This document shows positions 15,447 through 23,901 of a stretch of DNA of 41,828 bases, piece after piece (the stretch's first letter is position 1; every line of letters begins with the position of its first letter). The DNA is taken from contig JAZRDG010000095.1 in the NCBI GenBank assembly GCA_045660125.1, positions 1-41,828 of the forward strand, given 5' to 3'. The notes below the pieces were generated by a model. It saw only the letters and a list, made by a program, of their open reading frames with translations. It was not told the DNA's origin and did no database searches. Source of the stretch: SVQP01 sp045660125 (GTDB taxonomy: Bacteria > Bacillota > Clostridia > Oscillospirales > CAG-272). The translations under genes and the position numbers were made by a program.

Positions 15447-16958
15447 ATGAAAAAATTTGTAGCCTTATGCTTATTACTGGCGATGAGCGCGACCGTTTTT
15501 GCCGCGTGTTCTGCATACGAACCCGGTGGCGGATATTATGCGGACGGCATGATGAACGCCTACTATCCGCAAGAGGAGGGCATCATCTCGCCCAATTCGC
15601 AAAGCAGCGTGCAGGAAAATCCCTTTAAGGGTGCGAACAATCATCCCACGTCCACCTTTTCTGCCGACGTGGATACGGCATCCTATACCTTGTTCCGCAA
15701 GCACGTCAATCAGGGCTATGCGTGGGAGAGCATGCAGGCAGACTACGTGGGCGGCAACATCCGCACCGAGGAGATGCTCAACTATTTTGACTACGATTAC
15801 AGCGAGCCCGTGGAGGGCGATTTGTTCGGTGTGAGTGCCAAGATCGCGCCCTCTCCCTGGAACAGCGACTATCATCTTGTCATGCTGGGGCTCAAGGCGA
15901 CCGATGCGGCAAAGCCCACGGGCAACAACCTTGTGTTCCTGATCGACATTTCGGGCTCGATGAACTCCGAGGATAAGCTGCCGCTTTTGCAAAAGACCTT
16001 TTCCTATCTGGTGGATAATCTGGGCGAGAACGATCGCGTGTCTATCGTGACCTACGCGGCAGGTGAAAAGGTGGTGTTGGAAGGCTGCCCCGGCAATCGG
16101 CATACCGAGATCATGCACGCCATCAATACGCTGCAGGCAAACGGCTCTACCAACGGGCAGGCAGGCTTGCAAAAGGCTTATGAGATTGCACGCTCCTGCT
16201 ACATTGAGGGCGGCAATAACCGCATCATCATGGCGTCGGACGGTGACCTCAACGTAGGCATTTCGGATCCCGAGCAGCTCAAATCGTTTGTCGAAGAGAA
16301 GCGCAAGAGCGGCATTTATCTGTCGGTGTTGGGCTTTGGCAGCGGCAATTTCCGTGACGATAACATGGAGACCCTTGCCGACCACGGCAACGGCGTGTAT
16401 TACTATATTGACGGCGAGGTAGAGGCTGAAAAGATCTTTGGCAGCGAGCTTTGCTCCACCCTGACCACGGTTGCCAACGACGTCAAGCTGCAGGTGACCT
16501 TTGACGCTGCGTATATCAGAAAGTACCGTCTGATCGGTTATGAAAACCGCATTTTGAATCAAGAGGACTTCAAGGACGATACCAAGGACGCAGGCGAGGT
16601 GGGAGCAGGGCATACGCTGACCGTGTGCTACGAGGTCAAGCTGACCGCTGCCGCACTTGATCCCGAGGCGCAGCCTACCGATTGGTTTGATCTTGCCGTG
16701 CGCTGGAAGGCTCCCGGGCAAAGCGAGAGCGAGGAGCGTCATTACGGCGTGGGAAGTGCGCACATGGCAGAGACCATGGATGACGATATGCTGCTTGCAG
16801 CTGCCATTATCGAAACCGCAATGCTGCTGCACCGAAGTGAATACGCAGGCGACGCAACGCTTGAGAGCGTGCTTGCCCTGCTTGGCGATATGCAGGAAAA
16901 GGACTTTTACGTGCAGGAGTTCGAGGGCTTGATCAGAACGCTGCAGGGAACGGAGTAA
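15447..16958 (+). CDS. VWA-domain lipoprotein (YfbK-like)
   Basis: The 503-residue product is a lipoprotein (lipobox V-F-A-A-C, Cys21). An N-terminal domain (about 55-145) resembles the one that precedes VWA in YfbK proteins. A von Willebrand A domain begins near 160 with an intact MIDAS D167-I-S-G-S171, and a C-terminal DUF3520-like part contains F-D-L-A-V-R-W-K. Such proteins bind a divalent metal and mediate protein contacts on the cell surface; the ligand is unknown. The gene follows the ECF pair and may be a target of that sigma factor, and it lies upstream of the moxR-DUF58 operon, whose members commonly work with VWA proteins. Its leader carries the two-hairpin cassette. Confidence 0.87.
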   Translation: MKKFVALCLLLAMSATVFAACSAYEPGGGYYADGMMNAYYPQEEGIISPNSQSSVQENPFKGANNHPTSTFSADVDTASYTLFRKHVNQGYAWESMQADYVGGNIRTEEMLNYFDYDYSEPVEGDLFGVSAKIAPSPWNSDYHLVMLGLKATDAAKPTGNNLVFLIDISGSMNSEDKLPLLQKTFSYLVDNLGENDRVSIVTYAAGEKVVLEGCPGNRHTEIMHAINTLQANGSTNGQAGLQKAYEIARSCYIEGGNNRIIMASDGDLNVGISDPEQLKSFVEEKRKSGIYLSVLGFGSGNFRDDNMETLADHGNGVYYYIDGEVEAEKIFGSELCSTLTTVANDVKLQVTFDAAYIRKYRLIGYENRILNQEDFKDDTKDAGEVGAGHTLTVCYEVKLTAAALDPEAQPTDWFDLAVRWKAPGQSESEERHYGVGSAHMAETMDDDMLLAAAIIETAMLLHRSEYAGDATLESVLALLGDMQEKDFYVQEFEGLIRTLQGTE

Positions 16959-16992
16959 CGCCTTGGCGGTCACGGATAAACGGAGGTAAAGT

Positions 16993-17400
16993 ATGAAGAA
17001 AACACGAAAAATTCTCATATTGGCTCTCGTGCTTGTAATTGGTATGGCAACGTTTTGCGCCTGTGACCCCGATTGGTATGACGGTCGCCGTCCGACCGAT
17101 CAGATAGGCACCAAATGGGTGTGCGAGAAATACGGTATGTCGTTCGAGGTCGATGAGAATGGCTTGGTCAAAAACGGTGTGCTCAAGACCGAGGACGGGG
17201 AGGTTTCCTTCGATTTTCTGTGGGCTGTGGGTACGACGCACGTGACCGTGTTGGATGCACAATCCGCTGACGAGTGGCCTTTCATTTTCGACGGACTTTG
17301 TGAGTTTGGCAGAAAATCTTTTGAGATCAATGTCAGTGATGACCCTTACGATTATTTCCCCGACAGTTGCACGCTGCACTTTGATCGTGTAGACGAGTGA
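16993..17400 (+). CDS. Small putative lipoprotein
   Basis: The 135-residue product has a Lys/Arg-rich start, a hydrophobic stretch and a lipobox-like F-C-A-C with Cys24. The mature part is acidic, with many Asp and Glu residues and aromatic strands, and looks like a small beta-rich extracellular domain. The ribosome-binding site ACGGAGG lies about 8 bases upstream. It sits 34 bases after the VWA gene in the same direction, so the two probably share a transcript. I do not recognise the family. Confidence 0.75.
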   Translation: MKKTRKILILALVLVIGMATFCACDPDWYDGRRPTDQIGTKWVCEKYGMSFEVDENGLVKNGVLKTEDGEVSFDFLWAVGTTHVTVLDAQSADEWPFIFDGLCEFGRKSFEINVSDDPYDYFPDSCTLHFDRVDE

Positions 17401-17437
17401 GTGGTTGTAGCCATCCAAAAAGAAAAGAGGTGGAGAT

Positions 17438-17872
17438 ATGAAAGAGCAATTGACTTCCGCAAAGCCGAAAATACGCGCACAGAAAAAGCACGTTGCGCTG
17501 TTCGTGAGTGCGTGTGTGATATTGGTCGTCAGCATATTGGGGCTGGTCTTGGCGTTGACCTCGCTGCAAGACGGCATGCCCACTCTGCCCCAGTCGCCCG
17601 GCTCATCCGATGCGGCGCTGCCCGGGGCTGAGATCCTTGGGGTGTTTATCATCCTGTTTGCGTATGTGATGGCGACTACGTTGATCCTGCTGGTTTGCGC
17701 CTTTGCATGGGGGCTGGGTATGCTCTTGTCTGCCCGTCTTGCCTTTAACAAGCATGACAAGCCCAAATGGCTATGGATCTGCTCTTGCATTTTGACCACC
17801 GTTTTCACCGTGCTGGTCATTGCTTCGCTCGGGCTGATCGCGTACGTGCTGATCGGCTTGTTTGTACTTTGA
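17438..17872 (+). CDS. Small multi-pass membrane protein of unknown function
   Basis: The 144-residue product has a basic N-terminus and three hydrophobic helices at about 20-42, 66-100 and 113-142. A Pro/Ser-rich loop lies between the first two. No catalytic or binding motif is visible. It has a GAGGTGGAG site before its ATG and ends 11 bases before a strong terminator. It is the last gene of the group that starts with the VWA lipoprotein. Confidence 0.7.
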   Translation: MKEQLTSAKPKIRAQKKHVALFVSACVILVVSILGLVLALTSLQDGMPTLPQSPGSSDAALPGAEILGVFIILFAYVMATTLILLVCAFAWGLGMLLSARLAFNKHDKPKWLWICSCILTTVFTVLVIASLGLIAYVLIGLFVL

Positions 17873-17882
17873 ATCATATCAG

Positions 17883-17918
17883 AAAAACGGCAGACCCCGA
17901 GGGGGTTGCCGTTTTTTT
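17883..17918 (+). terminator. Terminator before moxR
   Basis: AAAAACGGCA (17883-17892) pairs with TGCCGTTTTT (17907-17916), with an inner ACCCC/GGGGT stem, and the right arm continues in T residues. Confidence 0.9.
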
Positions 17919-17938
17919 GCGTGCGGATATTTCTTTTC

Positions 17939-17967
17939 TTGACAGGAAAGCAAAAATATGGTACAAT
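17939..17967 (+). promoter_or_regulatory. Sigma-A promoter of the moxR operon
   Basis: Exact TTGACA (17939-17944), a 17-bp spacer, TACAAT (17962-17967), extended by TGG. Confidence 0.9.
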
Positions 17968-17998
17968 AAACTGATTAAGTATTTTTTTGGAGGGCATT

Positions 17999-18970
17999 AT
18001 GTCTGTTTCGGTTTCCCAGAATATTACACAGGTTTATACTAAAATTAAGGACAATATCGGTAAGGTCATCGTAGGTAAGGAGGACACCATTGATATGCTG
18101 CTGGTGTCTATGCTTTGCGGCGGTCACGTGCTGCTTGAGGACGTGCCCGGCACGGGTAAGACCATGCTGATCAAGTCGCTGGCTGCCAGCGTTGGCTGCA
18201 CCTTTAAGCGTATTCAGTTCACGCCTGACCTTTTGCCCTCGGATATCACGGGTATCAACTTCTTTAACATGAAGAAGTCCGAGTTTGAGTTTGTACCCGG
18301 CCCGATTTTTGCCAACATCGTGCTGGCGGACGAGATCAACCGTGCAACGCCCAAGACGCAGTCGGGCTTGCTTGAGTGTATGGAAGAGGGTCAGACCACC
18401 ATTGACGGCAAGACCTATCGCCTTGAAGCGCCCTTTATGGTCATTGCAACCCAGAACCCCGTAGAGAACATGGGTACCTTCCCGCTGCCCGAGGCACAGC
18501 TGGACAGATTTTTGATGAAGGGCAGCATGGATTATCCCAACCACATGGAGGGCGTGGATATTCTGGCGCGCTTTGATAAGGCAAGCCCCCTTGAGACGCT
18601 CTCGCCCGTTGTTACCGCGCAGGAGCTTTGCCGCGCCATCGAGGAGCTGCCCAAGGTTTACGTTTGCCGCGAGCTGATGAGCTACATTACCAACATCGTG
18701 GAAAAGACCAGAAAGTACCCCAAGGTCATTCTGGGCGTCAGTCCCCGTGGCGCGCTGTCCCTGATGCGCGCAGCAAAGGGCTACGCTGCCATTGCAGGCA
18801 GAAATTACGTCATTCCGGATGACGTCAAGCGTGCGGCACACCCCGTGCTTGATCACAGAATCATGCTGGAAAACTCCGCGCGTATCCATAAGAACGCCGC
18901 TTACAACGTCGTTGAGGACATTTTGGGCACCGTTACCGTTCCCACCGAGGCAATTTTTGAGGAAAGATAA
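17999..18970 (+). CDS. MoxR-family AAA+ ATPase
   Basis: The 323-residue product is a MoxR-type AAA+ ATPase, a chaperone-like enzyme that acts on partner proteins, often VWA or DUF58 proteins. Walker A G51-T-G-K-T (within E-D-V-P-G-T-G-K-T) and Walker B with D111-E112 (I-V-L-A-D-E-I-N-R-A) are intact. The length is typical. I chose the ATG at 17999, preceded by TTGGAGGG, over a TTG at 17987 that overlaps that site. Its stop and the start of the DUF58 gene share one base (TAATG), so the two are co-translated. Confidence 0.95.
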   Translation: MSVSVSQNITQVYTKIKDNIGKVIVGKEDTIDMLLVSMLCGGHVLLEDVPGTGKTMLIKSLAASVGCTFKRIQFTPDLLPSDITGINFFNMKKSEFEFVPGPIFANIVLADEINRATPKTQSGLLECMEEGQTTIDGKTYRLEAPFMVIATQNPVENMGTFPLPEAQLDRFLMKGSMDYPNHMEGVDILARFDKASPLETLSPVVTAQELCRAIEELPKVYVCRELMSYITNIVEKTRKYPKVILGVSPRGALSLMRAAKGYAAIAGRNYVIPDDVKRAAHPVLDHRIMLENSARIHKNAAYNVVEDILGTVTVPTEAIFEER

Positions 18971-20160
18971 TGTCGCCTGAAGCATTAAAGGGAATAGCCG
19001 AGTATATCACAAACATGGCGGACAGGATCGCGGAGTTTACCAAGTCACCTTGGTTTTACGTGCTGATCGTGCTTGCCGCGCTTGCGCTGCTGACGTTTGT
19101 GCTGTACCGCATTTATCTCGCCCTGCGCAACAAGCGCCTTGGCAGAATTGAGTATTCGCGCTCGTTCTCCGAGGAGGGTGTGTATGAGGGCGATGAGGTC
19201 GAGCTGATCGAAACCGTGCGTAACATGGGTGCGTTTCCGCTTTTGTGGGTGGATATCGAATCGTATTTCTATAACGAGCTGGAGCTGGAGGAATACGAGC
19301 GCGATCCCGACGAAAAGGATAAGATGCAGTATCTGATCAGCCGCTTTAACCTGTGGCCGTATATGCAGATCCGCCGCAGGCACAAGGTCATCTGCAAAAA
19401 AAGAGGGCATTACTCCTTGCACGTGGCGTCCATCTACTCCAAGACGGGACCGCTTGCGCAGGATGCCCCTGCCGATATTTACGTGTATCCCAAGGCGATC
19501 CCGCTGGACATGCAGGATTTTGCGCAAGGTAGATTGCAGGGTGACTACGTCAGCCGCCGTCCGCTTTACAGCGATCCTTTCTCGTTTGCGGGCATTCGTG
19601 ATTACCGCTTTGGCGACCAGATCTCGCAGATCAACTTCAAGGCGTCTGCGCGTGTGCCGTTCGGCGGCGCAGCCACCTCGCCCTTCAAGGTCAATTCCAG
19701 AGAGTTTTGCGCCAGCCGACGCATGATGATCTATATGGACTTCCATCTGCCCATGGGCATGAGCATGGAGGGACAGGAATATAACCGCCGCGGCGAGCAG
19801 GGTCTTTCGTTCTGCGCGGCACTTGTCAGAGATGCGGCTTACGGCGGATTTCGCGTAGGCTTTGCAGCCAACTGCAAGTCGCAAAACGGTGATATGTCGC
19901 TGCGCTTCCCCTGCGAGAGCGGCGAGGCGCATATGCTTGCCATCTTAAAGGAAATGGCGTGCATCACGCCCCGTGAGGGCGGCTCGTTCGCATCCCTTTT
20001 GGAAAGTGCTGTGACCGAGGGCATTGCCGATACCGAGATCGTGATCGTGGCGTTTGCAGAAAACCCCGACGTGCAGGCGAGAACCGACGCGCTGGAGCGT
20101 CTTGGCAACTCGGTGCAGGTCATCATTTTGGAAGGGGAGGACGCATGGGATGGCGAGTGA
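18970..20160 (+). CDS. DUF58-domain membrane protein
   Basis: The 396-residue product has one hydrophobic helix near residues 26-50. A beta-rich region follows, then the DUF58 core with the signature I-R-D-Y-R-F-G-D-x-x-x-x-I-N-F-K-A-S-A-R near 212-234. The C-terminal half is a degenerate VWA-like fold (M-I-Y-M-D-F). DUF58 proteins are the usual partners of MoxR ATPases and have been tied to envelope integrity. The function here is inferred from that pairing. It overlaps its downstream neighbour by 11 bases. Confidence 0.9.
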   Translation: MSPEALKGIAEYITNMADRIAEFTKSPWFYVLIVLAALALLTFVLYRIYLALRNKRLGRIEYSRSFSEEGVYEGDEVELIETVRNMGAFPLLWVDIESYFYNELELEEYERDPDEKDKMQYLISRFNLWPYMQIRRRHKVICKKRGHYSLHVASIYSKTGPLAQDAPADIYVYPKAIPLDMQDFAQGRLQGDYVSRRPLYSDPFSFAGIRDYRFGDQISQINFKASARVPFGGAATSPFKVNSREFCASRRMMIYMDFHLPMGMSMEGQEYNRRGEQGLSFCAALVRDAAYGGFRVGFAANCKSQNGDMSLRFPCESGEAHMLAILKEMACITPREGGSFASLLESAVTEGIADTEIVIVAFAENPDVQARTDALERLGNSVQVIILEGEDAWDGE

Positions 20161-21595
20161 AGCACAACTGAACATACGCTATACCGAGCTGATGCATCGG
20201 TTTGCAAGCACCTCCACCTGGCGAGAGTTTTTGGAGCTTGCCAAGCAGTTCCGCGAGCTGGATACCTTTAAGGAGGCGTCCACCTATTATACCAAGTGCA
20301 TTCGTGCCGCCTCTGCGGGCGCGTACCGTGAATACCGCGAGGATTTCACGTCACGCGAGGGGCTGACCAGTGAGGACTATTTCGAGGCTGCTGCCGTGCT
20401 TGCGCAGATCTCGGATTACCTGGACGCGCGCGAATGGTCGCGCACCTACAAGGCAAAGGGCTCGGCTATGTGCTATGCCGAGGCAATTGCTCTGTACGAG
20501 CAGAGTGAGGGACGCTGGCAGGATATGCGCGAGGCGTACTACAAAATGAACAAGATCAAGGGGTATAAGGACTCCCGTGATCTTGCCGAGCGATACCAAA
20601 AGCATTATACCGAGAGCGCTTATGCCGCTGCGCTGGAGATTTTTGAAAAAGCGCAATCGGGACCCGAGTACGAGGAGGCTGCCGAGATCTTTGAGCAGAT
20701 TCCCGAGTATTCGGATAGCGCACAGCAGGCGCAAAAGTGCCGCAAGGCGGCGTCCAAATACAGATCGAGCGAGCCCAAAAAGCCAAAGAAAAACAAGGCA
20801 AGGGGTGACGCCATCGACGCCCCGGAGCAGCAGGCTGAGCAGACCGAGGTCGTGCGCAAAAAGCGCGCACGCGCCGAGGATAGCGTCAGCGGCGTGGATT
20901 TTTTGGAGATCTGGCGTACCATCAATAAAAAGAGGCTGATTTTCGGCATCGTGGGCTTGATCGTGTGCGGCACGGGTCTTTGGGGCTCTTCCTTCTTTGC
21001 AGCGCACCGTATTGACCCTGCCAATGATTTTTTGATGCTGCACGGCGACAAGATCAGAGGCATTTGCGTGCTTATGGTCATCTTTGGCGCGGTGTTTGCC
21101 ATCGTGCAATTCTTCCGCATGCTCAGCCCGTCGCTCAAGCGCAAAATGGCGCTCAAGGCGCTGGAGATCGGCAGACGCGTGGCAAAGCCCGTGGTCAAGG
21201 CGCTGGATCGCGTGCTGAGTATCGTAGGCATTTCGATCGGCAAGCAAAGGCTCAAGGGTAAGGACGAAAAGAGCTTTGTCTACGTGGAAAAGCCCACCAA
21301 GGCAAAGAAATCCAAAAAGCTGCGCAACGAGGGCAAATGGCACGAGCTGCCCGATAATGCCGCGCGCGTGCGCTTCATTTTCGTGGACTACATGATCCGC
21401 AAGATCAAGCAGGGCTATCGCCTGAAGTATCACCAAACGCCGGACGAGATCGGCAAGGAGATCGCCATCGAGGACGACGAAAAGCAGCTGTTTGAGGTCT
21501 ACCGCACCGCGCGCTACGCAGGCGCGGCAGCAAACGAGGTCATCGACAATCAACTTGTGGATGAGCTGCTCAAGATCAATATCAAACGGTCGTAA
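20150..21595 (+). CDS. Helical-repeat membrane protein with C-terminal DUF4129-like domain
   Basis: The 481-residue product starts with about 200 residues of TPR-like helical repeats containing recurrent G-Y-K-D-S and E-Y-S-D-S turns. A Lys-rich linker (205-245) and two membrane helices (262-284 and 303-323) follow. The C-terminal part (about 400-475) resembles DUF4129, with Q-T-P-D-E-I-G and Y-R-T-A-R-Y-A-G. DUF4129 usually ends the transglutaminase-like TgpA proteins of moxR-DUF58 operons; here the transglutaminase part is missing and helical repeats take its place. I chose the ATG at 20150, which overlaps the DUF58 gene and has GGGGAGG 9 bases upstream. Confidence 0.8.
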   Translation: MASEAQLNIRYTELMHRFASTSTWREFLELAKQFRELDTFKEASTYYTKCIRAASAGAYREYREDFTSREGLTSEDYFEAAAVLAQISDYLDAREWSRTYKAKGSAMCYAEAIALYEQSEGRWQDMREAYYKMNKIKGYKDSRDLAERYQKHYTESAYAAALEIFEKAQSGPEYEEAAEIFEQIPEYSDSAQQAQKCRKAASKYRSSEPKKPKKNKARGDAIDAPEQQAEQTEVVRKKRARAEDSVSGVDFLEIWRTINKKRLIFGIVGLIVCGTGLWGSSFFAAHRIDPANDFLMLHGDKIRGICVLMVIFGAVFAIVQFFRMLSPSLKRKMALKALEIGRRVAKPVVKALDRVLSIVGISIGKQRLKGKDEKSFVYVEKPTKAKKSKKLRNEGKWHELPDNAARVRFIFVDYMIRKIKQGYRLKYHQTPDEIGKEIAIEDDEKQLFEVYRTARYAGAAANEVIDNQLVDELLKINIKRS

Positions 21596-21606
21596 TCGTA
21601 TAAATG

Positions 21607-21636
21607 CACCCCTTTGGAGCTCCAAAGGGGTGTTTT
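21607..21636 (+). terminator. Terminator of the moxR operon
   Basis: A perfect 26-bp palindrome (21607-21632, half CACCCCTTTGGAG) is followed by TTTT. Confidence 0.9.
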
Positions 21637-21660
21637 ACATCAAATATTTTATGGTATAAT
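21634..21660 (+). promoter_or_regulatory. Candidate promoter upstream of the second ECF operon
   Basis: TTTACA (21634-21639), a 15-bp spacer and an extended TGGTATAAT ending at 21660. The spacer is short but the extended -10 is strong. A second, weaker ECF-like candidate lies at 21681-21706 (TGCAAC-N16-GGTA). Either would transcribe through the inverted-repeat element before the sigma gene. Confidence 0.6.
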
Positions 21661-21731
21661 GATAAAAAGTTCCCTACCTTTGCAACCAAGTGCCACAAAA
21701 AGGGTACTGTATGGTTGAAGGCGCTTTCAGG

Positions 21732-22010
21732 ATAGCCGAAGAGAGCCGAACTCATACGCCCTGCGGCGAGAATTTTTCGCGTCTTTCGCCAAATCTCGCC
21801 TTGCAAGATGCGTATCTTGCTTCGACTCGCTTTGACAAAATCCATCAAAAAATTCAACGCCGGAGGGTGCTGCGCAGTTTTGCGCGAGCAAATATTTCGC
21901 AGATGCAAGGAGAAAATGCGAAGCAATATAAGATATTGCGAGTATTTTATCTGCAGCAGGTGCAGATATTTGCCGCTCAAAACCGTGTGAGTTCGGCTCT
22001 CTTCGGCTAT
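21732..22010. mobile_element. MITE-like element, 279 bp with 27-bp terminal inverted repeats
   Basis: The ends at 21732-21758 and 21984-22010 are inverted copies matching at 26 of 27 positions (outer part ATAGCCGAAGAGAGCCGAAC). Between them lie about 225 bases with no convincing gene. The right end stops directly at the AAGGAGGTGA ribosome-binding site of the ECF sigma gene. No clear target-site duplication was seen. The structure fits a non-autonomous inverted-repeat element or a large structured leader. It fills most of the 430-base gap between the moxR operon and the sigma gene. Confidence 0.8.
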
Positions 22011-22025
22011 AAGGAGGTGAGTAGC

Positions 22026-22583
22026 ATGCGCGAAATGGATGATCGCAGTATCATCGAGCTGTATTTTGCGCGCGTCGAGCGCGCGATCAGAGAAACGACC
22101 GACAAATACGGCAAGCTGTGCCTGCGTCTTGCGCGCAATATTTTGGGCAACGCGCAGGATGCCGAGGAATGCGTCAACGATGCGTACTTGGGTGTGTGGA
22201 ACGCCATTCCGCCCGCGCGACCGGATGACTTTTGCGCGTTTGTGTGTCGCGTGGTGCGTAATCTGTCGCTCAAGCGTTTGCGTGCAATGACACGGCAAAA
22301 ATGCAGCCGCGATTTGGTGGTGTCGCTGTCCGAGCTGGAAGAAATACTGCCCGACGAGGCGGTGAGCGGACGCGAGGGTGAGGTCGCTGCCGCAATCAGC
22401 GCGTTTTTGAGAACGCAGAGCGAGCAGGTGCGCGGTGTATTTATCCGCAAGTATTATTTCTTTGACTCGATAGAGGCGATTGCTAAGCGTTACGGCTTTA
22501 GCCAAAGCAAGGTCAAAAGCATGCTGTATCACACCCGAAACAAGCTCAAGGAGCATTTGACCAAGGAGGGAATTGGAATATGA
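22026..22583 (+). CDS. ECF-type RNA polymerase sigma factor (second copy)
   Basis: The 185-residue product is an ECF sigma factor. Region 2 (about 10-85) contains D-A-E-E-C-V-N-D-A-Y-L-G-V-W, nearly the same as in the factor at 14139. Region 4 (about 125-182) contains the helix-turn-helix A-I-A-K-R-Y-G-F-S-Q-S-K-V-K-S. I chose the ATG at 22026 because AAGGAGGTGA (22011-22020) lies 5 bases before it. The frame stays open upstream to 21690 through the MITE-like element, which I treat as chance. It overlaps its partner gene as ATGA. The two ECF modules look like paralogues. Confidence 0.92.
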   Translation: MREMDDRSIIELYFARVERAIRETTDKYGKLCLRLARNILGNAQDAEECVNDAYLGVWNAIPPARPDDFCAFVCRVVRNLSLKRLRAMTRQKCSRDLVVSLSELEEILPDEAVSGREGEVAAAISAFLRTQSEQVRGVFIRKYYFFDSIEAIAKRYGFSQSKVKSMLYHTRNKLKEHLTKEGIGI

Positions 22584-23773
22584 AAATACCGAAGATTGCA
22601 GAAGCCATGGGCGAGATCGACGCGGATCTTGTGGGCGCATCCGCAAGAGAAAGAAGAGCGGCAAAGCAGCCGTGGTTTAAGTGGAGCATACTGACCGCTG
22701 CATGCCTTTGCGTGGTCATATTGGCAGGCGTGATTGTCGTGCCCATGATGCTGGGCGGTGAGGATATTCTGCCCGGAGAAAAGCGAGAGACCGTGTCGTT
22801 TGGCGATTTGGAGAGGCATTATAAAAAGCAGGACTTGTACAGTCAGGAAATTGCGATTATTTGGCGGGACGATCTGCAGACCGTTGCGGAAAAGAATCCG
22901 AGAATCATGTGGTCGTTGAGGATGTATGAAACCTCGCGCTTAAAAGCACAACCGCAGAATTTGGGAGACAAAATAGGAAATTATTTGGGTTACGAGGTAC
23001 GCGAGGTCAAGGGAGCGCCGCAAAAGCACGTGATCGCACTCGGTATGGAGGGGTCTTATTACCTATACCGTTGTCGGGATGCTTATGCCGATATACCCGC
23101 AACGCTTGGCGAGTTGTTCGATCAGTATAATCTTGCCGAGGTGCTGGAGCTTGATCGCTTTGCCGAGCATGAAAAGAGAGACGAGACGCATTACGCCTTA
23201 AATGACGATGCGTATATTATCGAGGTGCTTGCCTCCTGCCGAGATGCCAAATTGCACGCAGATAGCGACAAATGGGAGCGCAGCGAGGAATATCTCAGCT
23301 TCACCATGACCTCGGATGCGTTAGGTGTTTACAAAAAGGCGATGTATATCACCAAGGACGGATATTTGTGGACAAACGTGTTTGAGTATGCGTATGTCTA
23401 CGAGATCGGCACCGAGGCTGCGGGCAAGATCATTGACTACGCCATGACCAATTCGGTCGAAAAGCCCATGGAGCCGTATGAATACAGTTTGGTGGGCACG
23501 CTGATCAAGATTGAGGACGGATATGCGTATATTGACGACAGCGTCATGTGCGTGGACGAGAGCGAGGGCATGATCTTCCGTGTGTCCACCGAGGATATTT
23601 GCATCAGGCGTTGGCTTGAAGTATCTGCGTCCTATTGTGATATAGACATCGGCGATTTTGTGGTTGTCACCTTCCGCGGCGGTATTGACCTTGAGGACGG
23701 CAATCTGATTTTGGACGCTCGTTCGATTGAGGAAGCATATATCAGCGACGGCGATTGGTACGTGCCGGAATAA
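22580..23773 (+). CDS. Probable membrane anti-sigma factor with large extracellular domain
   Basis: The 397-residue product starts with a short cytosolic part (A-M-G-E-I-D-A-D-L-V-x-A-S), like the partner at 14684. One membrane helix (about 35-58) leads to an extracytoplasmic domain of about 340 residues rich in Tyr, Asp and Glu. I recognise no known domain in that part. The ATGA overlap with the sigma gene and shared layout make it the likely membrane regulator of that factor. The large external domain could be the signal-receiving part; this is inferred. Confidence 0.72.
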   Translation: MKIPKIAEAMGEIDADLVGASARERRAAKQPWFKWSILTAACLCVVILAGVIVVPMMLGGEDILPGEKRETVSFGDLERHYKKQDLYSQEIAIIWRDDLQTVAEKNPRIMWSLRMYETSRLKAQPQNLGDKIGNYLGYEVREVKGAPQKHVIALGMEGSYYLYRCRDAYADIPATLGELFDQYNLAEVLELDRFAEHEKRDETHYALNDDAYIIEVLASCRDAKLHADSDKWERSEEYLSFTMTSDALGVYKKAMYITKDGYLWTNVFEYAYVYEIGTEAAGKIIDYAMTNSVEKPMEPYEYSLVGTLIKIEDGYAYIDDSVMCVDESEGMIFRVSTEDICIRRWLEVSASYCDIDIGDFVVVTFRGGIDLEDGNLILDARSIEEAYISDGDWYVPE

Positions 23774-23823
23774 AAGCAAAAAGCACTCGCGAGAGGCTCT
23801 GCAAAATTAGCGATATATTTGAA

Positions 23824-23855
23824 AAAAGCCACCACATTTTTTGTGGTGGCTTTTG
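23824..23855 (+). terminator. Terminator after the second ECF operon
   Basis: A stem of 11-13 bp, AAGCCACCACA (23826-23836) with its complement at 23842-23852, loop TTTTT, followed by TT. On the minus strand it ends in TTTTTTC, so it may also serve the convergent XRE gene. Confidence 0.85.
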
Positions 23856-23901
23856 ATATGCAGGAAAACAAAGAAAAGCCCCGCGCGCGGCGGGGCAAGG
23901 T

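Noticed and set aside
21690..22025. N-terminal extension of the second ECF sigma factor through the MITE-like element
   Set aside because: The frame is open by chance. The start at 22026 has a perfect ribosome-binding site and matches the length of the paralogue.
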